From the NCBI GenBank assembly GCA_030062745.1, contig CP099854.1:7239014-7303013 (forward strand): a stretch of DNA of 64,000 bases, given 5' to 3'. A program made the translations under genes and the position numbers. Of the stretch, positions 32,850 to 45,039 are shown piece by piece (the first letter of the stretch is position 1; the number at the start of each line of letters is the position of its first letter). The notes under the pieces are model-generated. The model did not search any database and was not told the origin of the DNA. It saw only the letters and a list, made by a program, of their open reading frames with translations. The DNA is from Capitulum mitella (Eukaryota > Arthropoda > Thecostraca > Pollicipedomorpha > Pollicipedidae).

Positions 32850-34900
32850 ATGCATGTATTATAAAGTAGTGCTGACTTACACAAATGTTTTTTTATTGGG
32901 TTCTTTGAATACATATTTCATACAGGTCGACAAGCTGAAAAACAATCCTGGATCAGGCTACAAGCTGGTTGACCTTGACCTTAGATGCCCTTGATCTTGA
33001 CTGCCCCTGGTTTTGTTCTTGGTACGTCCCTTATCCTCAGTTATCCTTCAATAATGTCCGCTGATAATGTTGAAACGATAATCTTACGTTGAACGCTCGT
33101 CCTTTCACAAATTTGCCATTTGTCTGCGACAACCGGTATTGTCGTTACTTCTGTTTGATTTCAACTAGTTCAAACTGCAAAAGTTTCCGGCCAATTTCCG
33201 ATCTTTTTGCGACAATTGGTACTTCATTGAATTGTCATAAATGCCACCGAGCAGCAGCGGCTAGCTCTCATCCGTCCTCGAGATTTCCAGGAAGAACAGG
33301 CGGAGGAAGGGCACAAAGGTACCTTCTCCTTCCAATGAGCGTGTCGAAGTTCAAAAAGGCCGGTGACCTGGCACCAATGATTTTGAAATTTCGTCATAAA
33401 ATGTGAAAAATGGTGTACTAACAGCTACCGAAAATTTTTGCGCTATGTTAAAAAGCCTAGTCTCTCTATACTAAGCGGGGGAGTCCTATTTACGAGTAGC
33501 CCTCCCCCCAGGTGAGCGAAGAATGTGTTGATAAGGGTTATGAAAACCATATTTCATTGTTTCGGACAGCTTATCTTGTTCGTCATGGGGTTTTGAATCC
33601 CAGGGCCGAATGGGCAGTGTTGTGCTGAAATGGCCCGTAACACATGTGAACGGTCCTGGTAAAACGAAGAAGACGCAAATTGGAGAAAAGCGGGACGAAG
33701 ATGCAGAAACGTCCCTCACAAGAAAAGGAATGGTTTCATACTGCCAACATGTTTTCCGTCTGACAAACAGACAAAATTCGCCGACAGCAAGCCAGTCTCA
33801 GGCGTTTGACTTGTTCCACTTGTTCCAGGAGTCCGCCATTGCGCTCTCAGATATCGACTCGCCGACTTGCTTCAGTCGAACCCCTCATCTTGATTCAAGG
33901 CCAGTGTCGCCCTCACCCTCCCGATAGCCGCTCCCTCTACCCTCGGCTGTTTCTCACTGGGTCCCCGTGGCCAGCCCGAGGGAAGCGATATCGGGCGTGA
34001 ATATTCCTGAGGCGTTCGCTTCGAGTTTCGAGGAGGCCAGAAGGACGCATTCGGTTTGACGAAAGCCTGTCTGGGGTGAGCAAATCATCGTCAGTTTGAC
34101 TAAGGTCCGGCCACCACAGAGCTGAGGCCGACCTCGCCGCAAAGTGGTCACCACTCGTCGCCGAGTGGCGACGAAAAACCTGCACTCGGGTTTTGTCGTC
34201 CGGGCTGTTTTTCGCCGGAAGGCCTTCCCCGTGTCCACCGCTGCAATATCCGTCGCCGCCCGGTCAGAACAGCGGACCAACTCGCCGCTGCCGGCCTCAC
34301 ATCGATCCCGACTTCGACACTCACTCCAGCCGGCCGTCGTACCCCCCCCCCCTTCCCGCGGTCCCCCCCCGGTCGGTGTCCGCACGCGGAGGCATCGATC
34401 GGGCGGGGGCGCGCGCTCCGGACGGTGGCAGACGCGGCGGCGCGGGCGCGGCCCACACTCGCACGTGCTACGGCGGCGAGACGGGCAACATTCGGCGAAC
34501 AGACTGACAACACTCGCTAACAGGTCGGTCCGGGCTGGGTGCGTGACCTCACGTTCAGGGAGGACGGGGGTCGAGGCCTCGGTGGAGCGTGCTGGGAGTC
34601 GGCGGCTGGCCTGCTGGCTCGCTGGGGAGCGCTGATGTGATTACGTGCAGAGGGTAACAGATGGCGGAGCGCTGGGATTCCGCCGTCCCGTGCGGCTGGC
34701 GGTCGCGCGGGAGTCCGTGTGATTTCACAGCTCACTGTCTGACCTCGAGTCCGTGAGTCCGTCCGTGAGTCGAGTCCAAGTCACAGGTCCGTGAGGAGTG
34801 TATGTGGTCCGCTCGGGGTTGGGGACGCACGGCGTGCCACGCGAGGGCCTGGCTGCCTGCCCGCTGCACGGCGGAACCGTTGATGTTCAGGCGGGCGGAG
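32850..34900. other. Spacer with a CpG-rich block at 33.9-34.7 kb
   Basis: No gene motif. The block 33930-34700 is GC- and CpG-rich with C-runs at 34345 and 34366. Open frames occur on both strands. It may be a promoter island, but no exon with a recognisable product follows on either strand. Confidence 0.35.
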
Positions 34901-34914
34901 GAAAATGTTACCTC

Positions 34915-35030
34915 GGGCATTCCATTCCATTCCGTTTCATTCAAACATTCCATTTCATTCCGTTTCATTCAAACATTCCATTCCATTCATACATTCCAAT
35001 CCATTCCATTCCAGTCAGTCATTCCATTCC
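34915..35030 (+). repeat. (ATTCC)n pentanucleotide satellite
   Basis: CATTCCATTCCATTCC with TTTCATTCAAACATT variants runs for about 115 bp. Confidence 0.92.
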
Positions 35031-35079
35031 ATCCACGTCGTCCGTTTTGTCCGTTTTTTCTGACCGTGCGACTGTCCAC

Positions 35080-35450
35080 CTGTCTGCTCTGTCTGTCTGT
35101 TTTGGTGTCTGTTTGGGTGTTCGCCCTTCGGCCTGCAAGCCAATCTGTCTGTCTGTCTGTTTGTCCCCCTGTCTGATTCCTAATCCGCATGTACGTCTGT
35201 TTGTCTAGATGTCCCCCTGTCTATCTGCTTGCCTATTTCTTTGTCCTATCTGTCCAACAGCCTGCCTGCGTGCTTGCCTGTCTGCATGCCTGCCAATCCT
35301 CCCGTACGACTACCAGTCTGTCTGCCTGTCTCTTTGTGTGTCTGTCCGTCTTCATATCTGCCTGTCCATACTCCCGTGTGACTGCTAGTCTGCCTGTCTG
35401 GCTGTGTCTGTCTGTCCGCCCGTCGTTATGTCCGTCTGTCGGCACGTCCA
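35080..35450 (+). repeat. Degenerate (TCTG)n / (CCTG)n tract
   Basis: GTCTGTCTGT and TGCCTGCCTG words dominate, with many interruptions. Cysteine-, leucine- and valine-rich frames through it are artefacts. Confidence 0.85.
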
Positions 35451-35699
35451 CCCGGCCTCACCTTCTCACCGGAAGTGATTCACGCCTTTGGGCCGCCTGG
35501 CTGGCTTCGTTTGTTGGTCCAGAGTCGGCGGCCTTTGATCCACATATCGGGGTGCCGGTGACGGTGTGTTTTGCAGGCCCACATTTGGGTCACGTGTCGC
35601 GGGATTTGGGTTTTTGCGTGCCGGAAGCTCTGGCTTTGTTCCGGTTAAGATTTGCTCCGGGCGTCCAGAGCAGGGCAGTGGACGTCACGTGACTACCAG

Positions 35700-35990
35700 A
35701 CGTGTGTTCGACTCCATTGGAATCAGAATCGACTCTAGAATCGATTCCGTTCCCGGCCAGAGTTAGCATTGGATGAATTCCAGAATCACGGTCTGATCTG
35801 AATCACGGTTATTGGCGAAAGCAGAATTGGAATCGATTTCAGTGGCTTCGTCAAATCCAGAAGATTTTAGCTGAATCGATTCCGGAATACTCAATTCATT
35901 TTGAGTCGGAATCGGAAAAAAATCTGGAAGCCATGAGTGGGATTCGGAATCGATTCCCTCCGGAGTGAATCAAGCACAAATCTGGTGTCT
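35700..35990. repeat. GAATCGATTCC-rich dispersed repeat, copy 1
   Basis: Dense GGAATCGATTCC, GAATCAGAATC and similar words. The end segment ATCAAGCACAAATCTGG (about 35967-35983) is shared with the copy near 41500 (ATCGAGCACAAATCTGG). Related text lies at 39425-39590. Confidence 0.7.
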
Positions 35991-35999
35991 GCAGGTAGG

Positions 36000-38110
36000 T
36001 AGCTCACGATCGAGATATATCCCGTACGACCTGCACGTGTATGCAAATGAGGATACCTTATCGTATGTTTACTGACCGCGGTCTGGTCGATATTTCGACT
36101 TTTTGCGCAGGCGCTAGTTTCATTGCACCTCACCAGCTGAAACAAGTAGGAACCGAACGCTGAGTATTGAATGAAGCGATCACAAAGTCAATCTCTGACG
36201 CTGCTGTTCGAAGCACGGCGACTCAACTTCGACTGAGAATTTCAACAGCTGACGTCGACGAGGTCAACAGCTGACCACGTTCGCCCCGACGCGTTGCAGG
36301 GGTGTATCGGGATCAGGTGAAATCATTGCTGTCAGATCATTATCAGATAACTGCAGATCACTACTGTCACCATTGCAGTGCCGCAATGGCAGCCGAAAAC
36401 AAAAGTGCAGGATGCAGCCCGAAATCGCGAAGAACTGTTTTAATAGTAAATGCACTCGTCCTAACTGGTCTGGCTACTAACCAAACCATTAAAAAAGGGT
36501 TCACTGCTACAAAATGCACGATCTTGAAGATGCTGCAAAAAAAGCAACGTATGATCTCAGTTAAGTTCAACGCAGATATATACTGGATGTAGGCATATAG
36601 AGGGTGACACAAAGCAACGACAATTCATCTATTGCAGACATGATGTTTGCCTAGGGGGATGTAATCGTGTGTAGACGTGAATTTATTGGCGTTTGCATAA
36701 GCCTCCAAACGTTCTGGAATCTGCCAAATGTCTGCCAAGCACGTCCAGTTCAGAGGGTGTATGCCTGCTAACGCTCAGTTGGTCGTTAATGGCAGTTCTT
36801 AAATTATTTTTCTTCCGACACCCAGCCGAGTTTCTCAAGACGTCAAACAGATGTCGGAAGGTGTCTCTGCGTAGATAACTCCGGGCTTCTGGCCGACATC
36901 TGCCCAGTGTTTATTTGCGGTTGTGTGACCCTGTTGGCAAACGCCAGCAGTGTGGGCTTGTAAACACAGTTTTGCCAGGCCTGCTTCCCGTGGGTCTGAA
37001 CGTGGCCAGAGACGGGACCAGGAGGTCCCATGAGGGGAGCGTGGCTGTAGTTTCTGTTCGTTGTGGATGCTTGGGCAAAGGACATCCACTACGCTGAAGC
37101 GGAAGCCCATAAACGTTGATCGGTCGTTCACAGATGGCGAGATTTTGACATACGTGAGATTTATTGACAGATTTTGCAGGAAAAAAGTGTCATCCCGAAA
37201 GTTTTATATTAGTTATTATGGCTTTTTTGTCTTCGTTGTTTACTAGTGAGGTGGGGTAATCCTCATGAGCAACCAAGATGATTTTATAAATGCTCGTGGT
37301 CTGCTTTTTAGTCAATGAGAGACGGAAACGATGCATTCAGCCAACTTTACAAAAGAAATCCTGCCGATACGGACGTTTGGTATCGCCCGGTTTGCATATT
37401 TGCAGTGGAAATCAAACAGCTTTGGCTGTCCGCTGCAAAACACTAGCATGGTTTTAAACAACGTCTCGGGGAATGCTAGTGAACCACCGTGCATGTAAAA
37501 AAAGTATTTTAGGTTGCAGGGCTCCGCCTGTAGTGTGGTAACGTCGGTCGTCGACACAGTTTACGCTGGTCTCACATTCGCAGCAACTCAAAGAAAAACA
37601 TATTCGGCACGGATAACGCCAATCATCTCAAATAAGGGCATGAGTTAATCACGCCCTAGGATCTCCTCCCACCCCTTCCCTCCAGCACACACACACACAC
37701 ACACACATACTGTCTGTCCTCCGAGTTTGGCCGCAGGGTCCTTCGCAAAACGGCGGGACGCCGAACTGCTCAGCTGGCGCCGGCCGACCGCCGGCGACCG
37801 AACATCGCCCGCGGGCATGTCGGCCGAGCCGCCCCGCCGACCTGCCGCGGTCAGCTGGCGTTGGCCGGGGCGCCGACGGAGGATCCCCGCCGCCACCTGC
37901 CGCCACTAGGCCACACCTGTCAACGTCCTCCCGCTGCCGTCGCCGTCCGCCCATACCTGTCAACATCCGCCCACTGCCGTCTGCGGTCGGTCACGGTTGA
38001 CGCTGCCTGCGCGCCAGGCGGGGTCAGGAATGAGGTCGTGATGTGGTGGTGGTCTAAGAAAGATCAGGGCTACGGCGAACGTCGACCTCTCTCCGACCTG
38101 TAGCAGAATT
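36000..38110. other. Spacer, with a (CA)n tract and a GC-rich block
   Basis: A (CA)n tract lies at 37685-37708. A GC-rich block follows at 37730-38010, with a ~38-bp doubled segment near 37915 and 37953 (ACCTGTCAACRTCC, then GCTGCCGTC or ACTGCCGTC). No gene is recognised. Confidence 0.35.
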
Positions 38111-38123
38111 CCTCACATGAGTG

Positions 38124-38386
38124 CAGGGGCACAGCCAGAAGGGTGAGAGCTTGGGGCCCGTCCCTCCTCCCCAGGGCCCTCATTTTTTCTTGCTGTAGAG
38201 CACGGACGCAGCAGGAGAGGTGTTTTGAGATAATCTATTTACGGGAATGCGCACCGGTGCTCAGAAGGAGTCTTCTTAGTGAAAACCATTGCACACTGTC
38301 TCCCCAGCAGGCCGTTTTCGTGTGATTTCAGTTCTCACTGAGCTCCGCCCCTCCCCCCCTTTAAGAAAATCCTGGCTTCACCTCTG
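38124..38386. mobile_element. hAT-like MITE with 8-bp target duplication
   Basis: Starts CAGGGGCACAGCCAG and ends CCTGGCTTCACCTCTG, an inverted pair. Flanks CATGAGTG (38116-38123) and CATGATGG (38387-38394) agree at 6 of 8 bases. Right half shared with 23421-23573. No transposase. Confidence 0.6.
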
Positions 38387-38399
38387 CATGATGGACAGA

Positions 38400-39420
38400 T
38401 TGCCTCCAAATGGTGCAGACGAGCGATAAATCACGTTGCCTGCGGTCCTTCCGGAAGTTTTACGAACATGACACAATTCAAATAAATACGACAAAATCTC
38501 ACAGCTCTTACGTAAAACCCTCTCTCCTCCTCTTCATCGGCGCCGTAGTCTGGAAGCTGCGCCTCATGTAAACGTTGGTGTTTCATTCAGTCATCCTTTT
38601 TCAAAGGCATTGTCATTCCCAGCATTTAACTGCAGTCTAAACATGCCGTTGTTCTTCCGTCCCCACTCCTGACAGCTTTCTTCGTATTTCGTCGGAGATT
38701 TTCCGTGGATGCCCTGGGGCAATTTGGGGAGATTTTCCGTGAATGCCGTGATTAACTCTCAGAACCCACAGATGCCGTAACACTCCAGATGCCATCGATT
38801 CAAAAGTTCCTCCAGCTGCTGTTACTGGGGGCCTCTGGTCCCGGGATGTTTACCTGGTGCCTGTTTTCTGAGGACACCGATTCCGAGGAGCTCTTGAAAA
38901 CCGCCTCGCTCCCTGTCGAAACCGCGAAAGCAATCTTATCGGTCCGAGGCGTGGAATGCTTATCGGGCGTCCTCGAGGAACTTGCTTTAGTTATTGGTAG
39001 CCTCGTGTCTCTGAAGGCACTAAGTACACATTCAGAGATCTCGCCGTTGCCTATTATTCGAAAGTCCTAACTCAGGGTGTTCATCCAGGATCTCGGTTTT
39101 CGAACGCGTAACGCGACTTGCGCGGCTGGATTGCGGTACATTGCGAGTTTACCGTTGTTGAACTGATTGTTTCTTCCGCTCTTTTCTTCGGTACGCATCA
39201 TTTGTTCGCAGGTTTTTCGGGCATCATGCCTCTGAACCAGCGTGTCTCTCGCACTGACCCACGCGTTTACCGACAGGCTACAGAAAAATTCGCAATCTTT
39301 AGGCAGTTCAGTCACGATTGTGTATATAGACCGCAAGCGACGTGGGTGAGACGTTCGGCAGTTTTGCGAAAAGTTTTTTTTGAGGGGAGGTGGCTATGAG
39401 ATGGCTATGTTCGAGCCTGA
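38400..39420. other. Spacer, nothing recognised
   Basis: An open plus-strand frame at 38789-39070 (93 codons, leucine-rich) has no motif, start context or splice evidence that supports a gene. Confidence 0.3.
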
Positions 39421-39424
39421 CTTA

Positions 39425-39595
39425 TGCTTGATTCCGCTTAACCGGAATCGATTCCATCTCCATAACGAGGCAAATGACTTCGAATCCGAATCCAATTCCA
39501 AGCAACCAATTACAAATGGAATCGATTCCGAATCCGATTCCAGTGCGGCTGAAACTCTGATTCCGAATCCGAGTCTGATTTCACCGAATAGTGTA
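39425..39595. repeat. GAATCGATTCC-rich dispersed repeat, copy 2
   Basis: Repeats of AATCGATTCCGAATCCGATT and variants, of the same composition as 35700-35990 and 41378-41530. Confidence 0.65.
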
Positions 39596-39645
39596 AAAGC
39601 AATATAACCATAAAATTATACAGATCAATGTAATCAATGACATAT

Positions 39646-39658
39646 TGTATGTATATAT

Positions 39659-39702
<44 letters not shown>
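39646..39702. repeat. (TA)n microsatellite
   Basis: TA units, nearly uninterrupted at 39666-39701. A shorter (TA)n lies at 40190-40217. Confidence 0.95.
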
Positions 39703-39705
<3 letters not shown>

Positions 39706-39709
39706 TGCA

Positions 39710-41375
39710 TATATACACACATACATTACATACATATACACATATAAATATCAAAGTATTAATAATCAGGGACGTAAACCTACTGCTACCAGGGGTCAAT
39801 TTATACTTTTTGGTAGCAGCCATGACCTTCCAATGTGGATCTGTCCCCCCAGGTTATTTAGGCAGGTCTCCTCTCCTCATTTTTTGTCAGTTTTAAGGAG
39901 GGGAAGAAAGCTTTGTAGATGGTAAATGATATCAGAAATTAAAAATGAAACTAGTGTCGATTAAAATAAAATGGCTAAATCTGTTCGCAATTTCATTCGA
40001 GGGAAAGGTTAGGTAGTCAGGCACTTTGCTCTCCCCCCCCCCTTATTATTAACACAAAACGTTACTGACTGCAGCTTCCTGAACCATAAATTTCCATCAC
40101 GACCATTCAAACTTCTCAATTGTGTCACGTACTTTGTCCGTTACTTGACTCACCTCACGCAAGATGGTGTATATATCATATCCGTGATTACATATATATA
40201 TATATATATATATATATAGATAAACAATGTTATACATAGGCATGTACCCAACAGTCTTCACCTCTGGCTAATTAACCTAGACGCAGCAGCTCTGTCAGTC
40301 TCTCGGGAGTCGTGCTCGTGTGTCACATTATCAACCATTGCCTAGCGTTACAAAAACAATGCCTGATGCAAAAGTGAAAAAGTTGCTGCCAAAAATGGCC
40401 CTGCGTCGATTTTGCCGTCGAATTGATGGAACGGAGGTGGACGAAGGATGAAGACCAGAACTAGGATGGCTGGATCAGAAATAGGATTTTAGGTGCAACC
40501 AAAGCTTCAGGCGGCTAAAGAGTTTTCGAGGACAGACTGATACAAAGAAAGAAGAGAGGCATTAGGATCGCACAAGGGGAAACGACGAACTCGACGCAGA
40601 CACCCTGCGCAACGGCACAAACGCGGTTCGAGTCGGCGCGAAGTTGTTTGTGCAAATGTTATTGGTAATGAGATTTAGCAGCAACAGTAAATATTTGAAT
40701 ACAAACTGTTGCCATATACAAAAGAAAATTTTCATCGTTTCATAGTATTCACTTTTCAGGAAATCGAGCTAAGAAAGTAAGCATGACGCGGTGCCTGGAT
40801 ATTAGCGCGGCATTACCGGAATGTACAGTTCTGGCGCTCTTGCAGTATGTGTGAAGCCAACAGCAACATTCGTCACCAGTCAAATACCTATGACTTAAGG
40901 CAGTAAGGGTAAGTATTTACGCACTACCTACAAACAGCAATCGACATTCGTCATCAGGCAAATACCTATATGAGCCGGTTAAAGTAAGTGGAAACATGGT
41001 AACATTACCTAGTACCTACTCACTGCTCCTCAGGAAACTGGTGTACCAGTGATATCTGTGTATCTATTTCTTACTTCCTTATCTTGCCTGAAGTTAAAGA
41101 TCCTTTGATCTGATGGTAGTTGTTCTATATTTTGGAGCACAGCCTCATTCCCAGTTGCCTACCTGCCTGCCTGACAGGCAATGTCCAGCCCATGCCACGA
41201 TAAATAAACGGATCCATTGGAATGAAGCTGCCCAAATTGCCCTCAAAGTCTTTATTGCATATCCATGCATGACTGTAAACTGTTACATATCTTTTTTGAC
41301 ACCAAAGCAGTGGAAGGTTACACTGAGATAAAAGAAACGGGACCAGACATTTTGCCATCTGATTTGTTTCCGATC
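39710..41375. other. Spacer, nothing recognised
   Basis: AT-rich, no gene. The short phrase CAGCAACATTCGTCA / CAGCAATCGACATTCGTCA recurs near 40860 and 40928 with nearby AAATACCTAT, an old ~70-bp duplication. Confidence 0.35.
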
Positions 41376-41377
41376 CA

Positions 41378-41530
41378 GTGTTCTCGCAGATTAACCGAAT
41401 CACTTCCGAATCCGACTCAACAGATCTCCCAACTGAGCTGACTGCGAATCCAGTTCCGGGCCAAACGGAAGTGAATCCGGATTCGGCCACGATTCCGCTG
41501 GAATCGAGCACAAATCTGGCTCCAGCAGCC
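41378..41530. repeat. GAATCGATTCC-rich dispersed repeat, copy 3
   Basis: GAATCACTTCCGAATCCGA-like words and the shared terminal ATCGAGCACAAATCTGG (see 35700-35990). Confidence 0.65.
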
Positions 41531-43680
41531 TCTTGGCCATATTGCCCAACAGTACCCTCGTTCACCCGCTTTGTCTAACGCCACCCGATTTGGCGCGTGA
41601 ATTTAATCCTATGTATAATGTGGTTTTTGATGGGTTTCATAGTGTGTATACCGAAAGTAGTTAATTCCGCTGCGATATTAAGTTAGATGTGACGCGTGAT
41701 GACTGTTCCTCAAATGCCAATGTTCCTTAACTAACCTTCCCCTCTTCAACCCATGACGATCCCTTTCAATAAAGCCTAACACCCCCGCCCCCTCCTTTTT
41801 TCCTCACCTTCAGGTTTAGCGGCTTGCACTTCGTCAACATCAACAGAGTTTTTGTCTCCGAAGCCAAAATGTTGACCTGTGGCATTTTGCTTCAGGAATT
41901 TTGTCGTCAGCAATAGTTTGTACGCGCACTGGACTCACATCGTACATCATTACACTGATTATGGCAAAAGTGTACGCCGGGTCCTCCCATGCTCAACCAT
42001 GTAGCACGGAACCCTTTCAGGGCGCCGACACGGAGGTCTTACTGTTAGCCTGCCCGGCCTTACTGCGAGACTTTCAGGCGAGCTAATGGGCTCGGTCCAA
42101 GGCATTCGTTCCCCGGTCACTGCCTCGGGGTCCGACCTGTCGTCTTGTCCTGGGAACCACATTGTTCGGTGCTGCGCATGCTCTGCACGTGCTACCGACA
42201 ACTCCGCACGATACCGAGGAGATATTTTCACCGAGCATCTTACGCTGGTCACTCGGTCACCTGCGCCGCTCACTGGGACCTGAACAGCTCTGTTGGACTG
42301 AGGAGGGCTTCGGGAGACTTCAGGAGACGTCCATTCAAAGCTCTGGACACAGGCCGCCTCCGCTTGTCCAAAAATGTTTTTTGACCCCCTTCAGACATGT
42401 CGTAGAAGTCCCAATTTCGTTCGTCCGGTTTGAGATGCAATAACAATGGTTTGAGTGTGCAATGCGAATCTGGCCATGTTCCGGGCTAATGGGTCTTAAT
42501 GAGGTTGTTTTCGGGGTGCCCTGAACGCGTTTTCCGGCTGGAGCGGGAGGCTCCAGGTACATAGGCGGAGCGGGGACATCCTTTGTAAAAGTGGCGGGCT
42601 CCGTTCTTTGTTCTTTGTTTTTACCTTCGTGATGTGAACCGGGGCCCGAACGCGCTGTGGAGACTCCCACCGCTCGGCGGGAGCGACTGGCGTCGGAAAG
42701 ATGGATTATTTGGACCTTTCGAACAGAATGTTAAAGGACGAGACTGTGTCGCCGTCATGTGGCCGTATTTGAGAGTGAAGACAGCGCTTACAGATTTTTG
42801 CTGTGAATTCTGCGCGGAGTAATTTGTTATACAAAGTGTCAGATTGTGGTCAAACGCCGCATGGTCCTTAAGAAGTGATTGGGTTTGTGGCTGATGTTGA
42901 ATTTAGATGTGTCTTTGCGTAGGATTCTTTCAATAATTTCATGTACCGCTCACCTCAGCCTAAGTTCAATCGGTAGAAAATGCTTACCTTAGCTGTTGCA
43001 TGCAGTCATGTGCTACAAACTGCTAGTTCTGGTAATCCGCGTACCAGTTTCTTGAAGGTTTGGAATGTTGGGCATTCAAGACTGCAACGATCCACAGGCT
43101 CCAAGATAAGTACTGCCCCACACCAAAACCGACAGAACTACACTCAATCGCCAGTACTAACCCCAATCTCAGCCGGGACTAGAATGATGCGAGTGTCCGT
43201 TGTCGCGCACAGCAATTGTGAAAATATTAAAGCACCGCTCCACTGTTACCAGATTTTATAGAGATGCCATGCTGCTCAACGTCCTTGATGGGTTTTACTT
43301 TTCTTCGTTCTGTTCCGTTTACGATCCGATCGCACGCTCCGTTCTCAGTGTGAACCGGTTTTTAACGACTTTTGGGGGCCCTGCGATTTTTTCGCTTAAA
43401 ATTCCTGAATTATTTTGAACAGAATCACGAGATGTGGTGACTTCCCAGCTTTGTGTGTTTAAATACACTGTAAAAAATGATTTTTATCTTCATGACATGA
43501 TGCTGCAGGAGGAGTTTTGGGGAAACATGCTTGATTATTTTTCACGGCTTTGGAGGCTGCAGCTCTTACGTTCTGAGATCCAGGGAACCACCTCTAAGAT
43601 GCTGCTCATGGCATGCTTTTTGACGTGTTTCTACATTTCATGACGACCGTTGCGACCGACTTCATGCCGCACTCATTCAA
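41530..43680. other. Spacer, nothing recognised
   Basis: No gene motif. A moderately GC-rich stretch at 41980-42350 has open frames on both strands without family features. Confidence 0.3.
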
Positions 43681-43788
43681 GTTCATCCGTTTATTTCTCT
43701 GGCTGCCCACAATGCAACATCACATAGCAAAAGACGGATACGAAAGCAGTACAAAACGCAACGCAACAGAGGACACACTGTAAACTCC

Positions 43789-43794
43789 TTTATT
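43789..43794 (-). promoter_or_regulatory. Candidate polyadenylation signal AATAAA of the lectin-like gene
   Basis: TTTATT on the plus strand is AATAAA on the minus strand, about 200 bp downstream of the stop at 43991. A second AATAAA (complement 43689-43694) lies about 100 bp further on. Confidence 0.5.
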
Positions 43795-43811
43795 CCACGT
43801 GACCGCTGTTT

Positions 43812-43893
43812 CTAAAAGCACACTGGATCGCGCCTTCGCTTCCGACACATAGCCCAGGCAGCAAATCCAGGCTGACCTCCTTCTGAAGACATC
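43812..43893 (-). pseudogene. Partial duplicate of the lectin-like coding sequence, or alternative terminal exon
   Basis: The complement of 43852-43893 matches 42 bases of the lectin gene (about 44440-44481) at 38 positions. It encodes E-G-G-Q-P-G-F-A-A-W-A-M-C against E-G-S-Q-P-G-F-A-A-W-A-L-C, then runs R-K-R-R-R-D-P-V-C-F to a TAG. An acceptor-like GATGTCTTCAG sits exactly at the start of the match. It lies between the main stop codon and the candidate poly(A) signal, so it is in the 3' UTR of the same transcript unless spliced in. Confidence 0.55.
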
Positions 43894-43990
43894 ACATCGT
43901 CAACGGACCGCATCTGGGAAGCGCCGACGGTGAAGTGCGATGACGTCAGAGAACCTGGCAACCAGCGAGAGGGCAGAACTGGCCAGGGCC

Positions 43991-44959
43991 TTAGCCACGA
44001 CGGCCGCCCGCCGCCGCAGCGAACCGCCATGTCTCGGACTCGGCGAACTTCGAGACGAGTGCACGTCCGTGCTTCCCCGGCTGCCGCGTGGCCTGGTCGT
44101 ACATGCCGAAGATGTCGTCGTCGCGTTTCGTGACGAAGGCCTCGTCGGAGGTCTGGTGGGAGGGCAGCCGCCTCCTCTTGCACACCATTTTGGTGACGGA
44201 GTTGCAAAACCTCATGTGCCACTTGCCGGTTTTGGTTCGCATGGCCCAGCAGTTGCAAGTATAGTACTTGCAGTTGTTTTTGTGGAACTGGGTCGGTGTT
44301 GCTGTCAGCTTCAAGGCCCTGGCTTTGCCGTCAACGTGAACAAATAACGCTCCGGACTTCAGGCCAACTTTTCGTATCACCTCGTTTTCCTCGCGAAGAG
44401 TCACGTACGGGAATATACTGTCCTTGAACTTTTGACACAGAGCCCAGGCAGCAAATCCTGGCTGACTTCCTTCTGGGACAAAATAACACCAGCCATGAAA
44501 AGCCACTTCGCCGGCTTTACATGGCTCAAGCGAAGTTTCGTTTTCAGATGCCCCTCGATAAATTGTTTCGATTTCTTCGGGATCTGGCAATACGAAGCTT
44601 CTACTGAGCCCATGTGCCCGCTGCACTCGCCGCCCAGTTTGAGACCTAGACGGAAATGCTGGAAAGCGCGTGGCGCCTACGAAACGTTCAGCGCGCAATG
44701 GACCTTTTCGTTTCACTGACGTCGCGTGCGTCCTTGCCGACAGCATGGCTTCCAGGTGAGTAAAACATCGGCATCCATGGCACAGTGATTTGCCGGCAAC
44801 GCCAGCCACTTTTCCTGGAAAGCTTGGATCATCACAAGCACCGGGCGGAGAACATTTGATCCAGGTGGTGTTTTCGCCGGTCGTATCGCAAGCTTCTTCG
44901 CAGAAAATCGCTTCAGTGAAGCAGAAAATCAAGGTGCCGACCAGGAAACCCGTTTTCAT
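43991..44959 (-). CDS. Secreted C-type-lectin-like protein, intronless
   Basis: A single 322-codon frame. Met at 44959 is chosen over the in-frame upstream Met at 45025 because it starts a good signal peptide (M-K-T-G-F-L-V-G-T-L-I-F-C-F). Residues ~20-70 hold eight cysteines (C-x2-C-x-C near the end) that could form a small disulfide-rich module. A basic linker (~75-125) and an acidic stretch follow. Residues ~146-261 look like a C-type lectin-like domain: C-x10-C, G-W-C-Y-F, A-A-W-A-L-C, a central C-N-C-W, and C-N-S-V-T-K-M-V-C at the end. The calcium-binding E-P-N/Q-P-D and W-N-D motifs are absent, so calcium-dependent sugar binding is unlikely. N-T-T and N-E-T are possible glycosylation sites. 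The C-terminal ~60 residues are a polar, basic tail. The ligand is unknown. Such proteins often act in recognition or defence in invertebrates (family knowledge, not shown here). Confidence 0.7.
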   Translation of the reverse strand: MKTGFLVGTLIFCFTEAIFCEEACDTTGENTTWIKCSPPGACDDPSFPGKVAGVAGKSLCHGCRCFTHLEAMLSARTHATSVKRKGPLRAERFVGATRFPAFPSRSQTGRRVQRAHGLSRSFVLPDPEEIETIYRGASENETSLEPCKAGEVAFHGWCYFVPEGSQPGFAAWALCQKFKDSIFPYVTLREENEVIRKVGLKSGALFVHVDGKARALKLTATPTQFHKNNCKYYTCNCWAMRTKTGKWHMRFCNSVTKMVCKRRRLPSHQTSDEAFVTKRDDDIFGMYDQATRQPGKHGRALVSKFAESETWRFAAAAGGRRG

Positions 44960-45039
44960 GACCCGCCTGTCAGTCCGGTGCTTCCGGTCAAGAGACGAAT
45001 GCAGCTTTGTGAAAGCTCTGAACAAATCACAATTTTGAA

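Noticed and set aside
34915-35700. A cysteine- and leucine-rich secreted or membrane protein on the plus strand
   Set aside because: The frame follows (ATTCC)n and (TCTG)n repeats and stays open in several frames.
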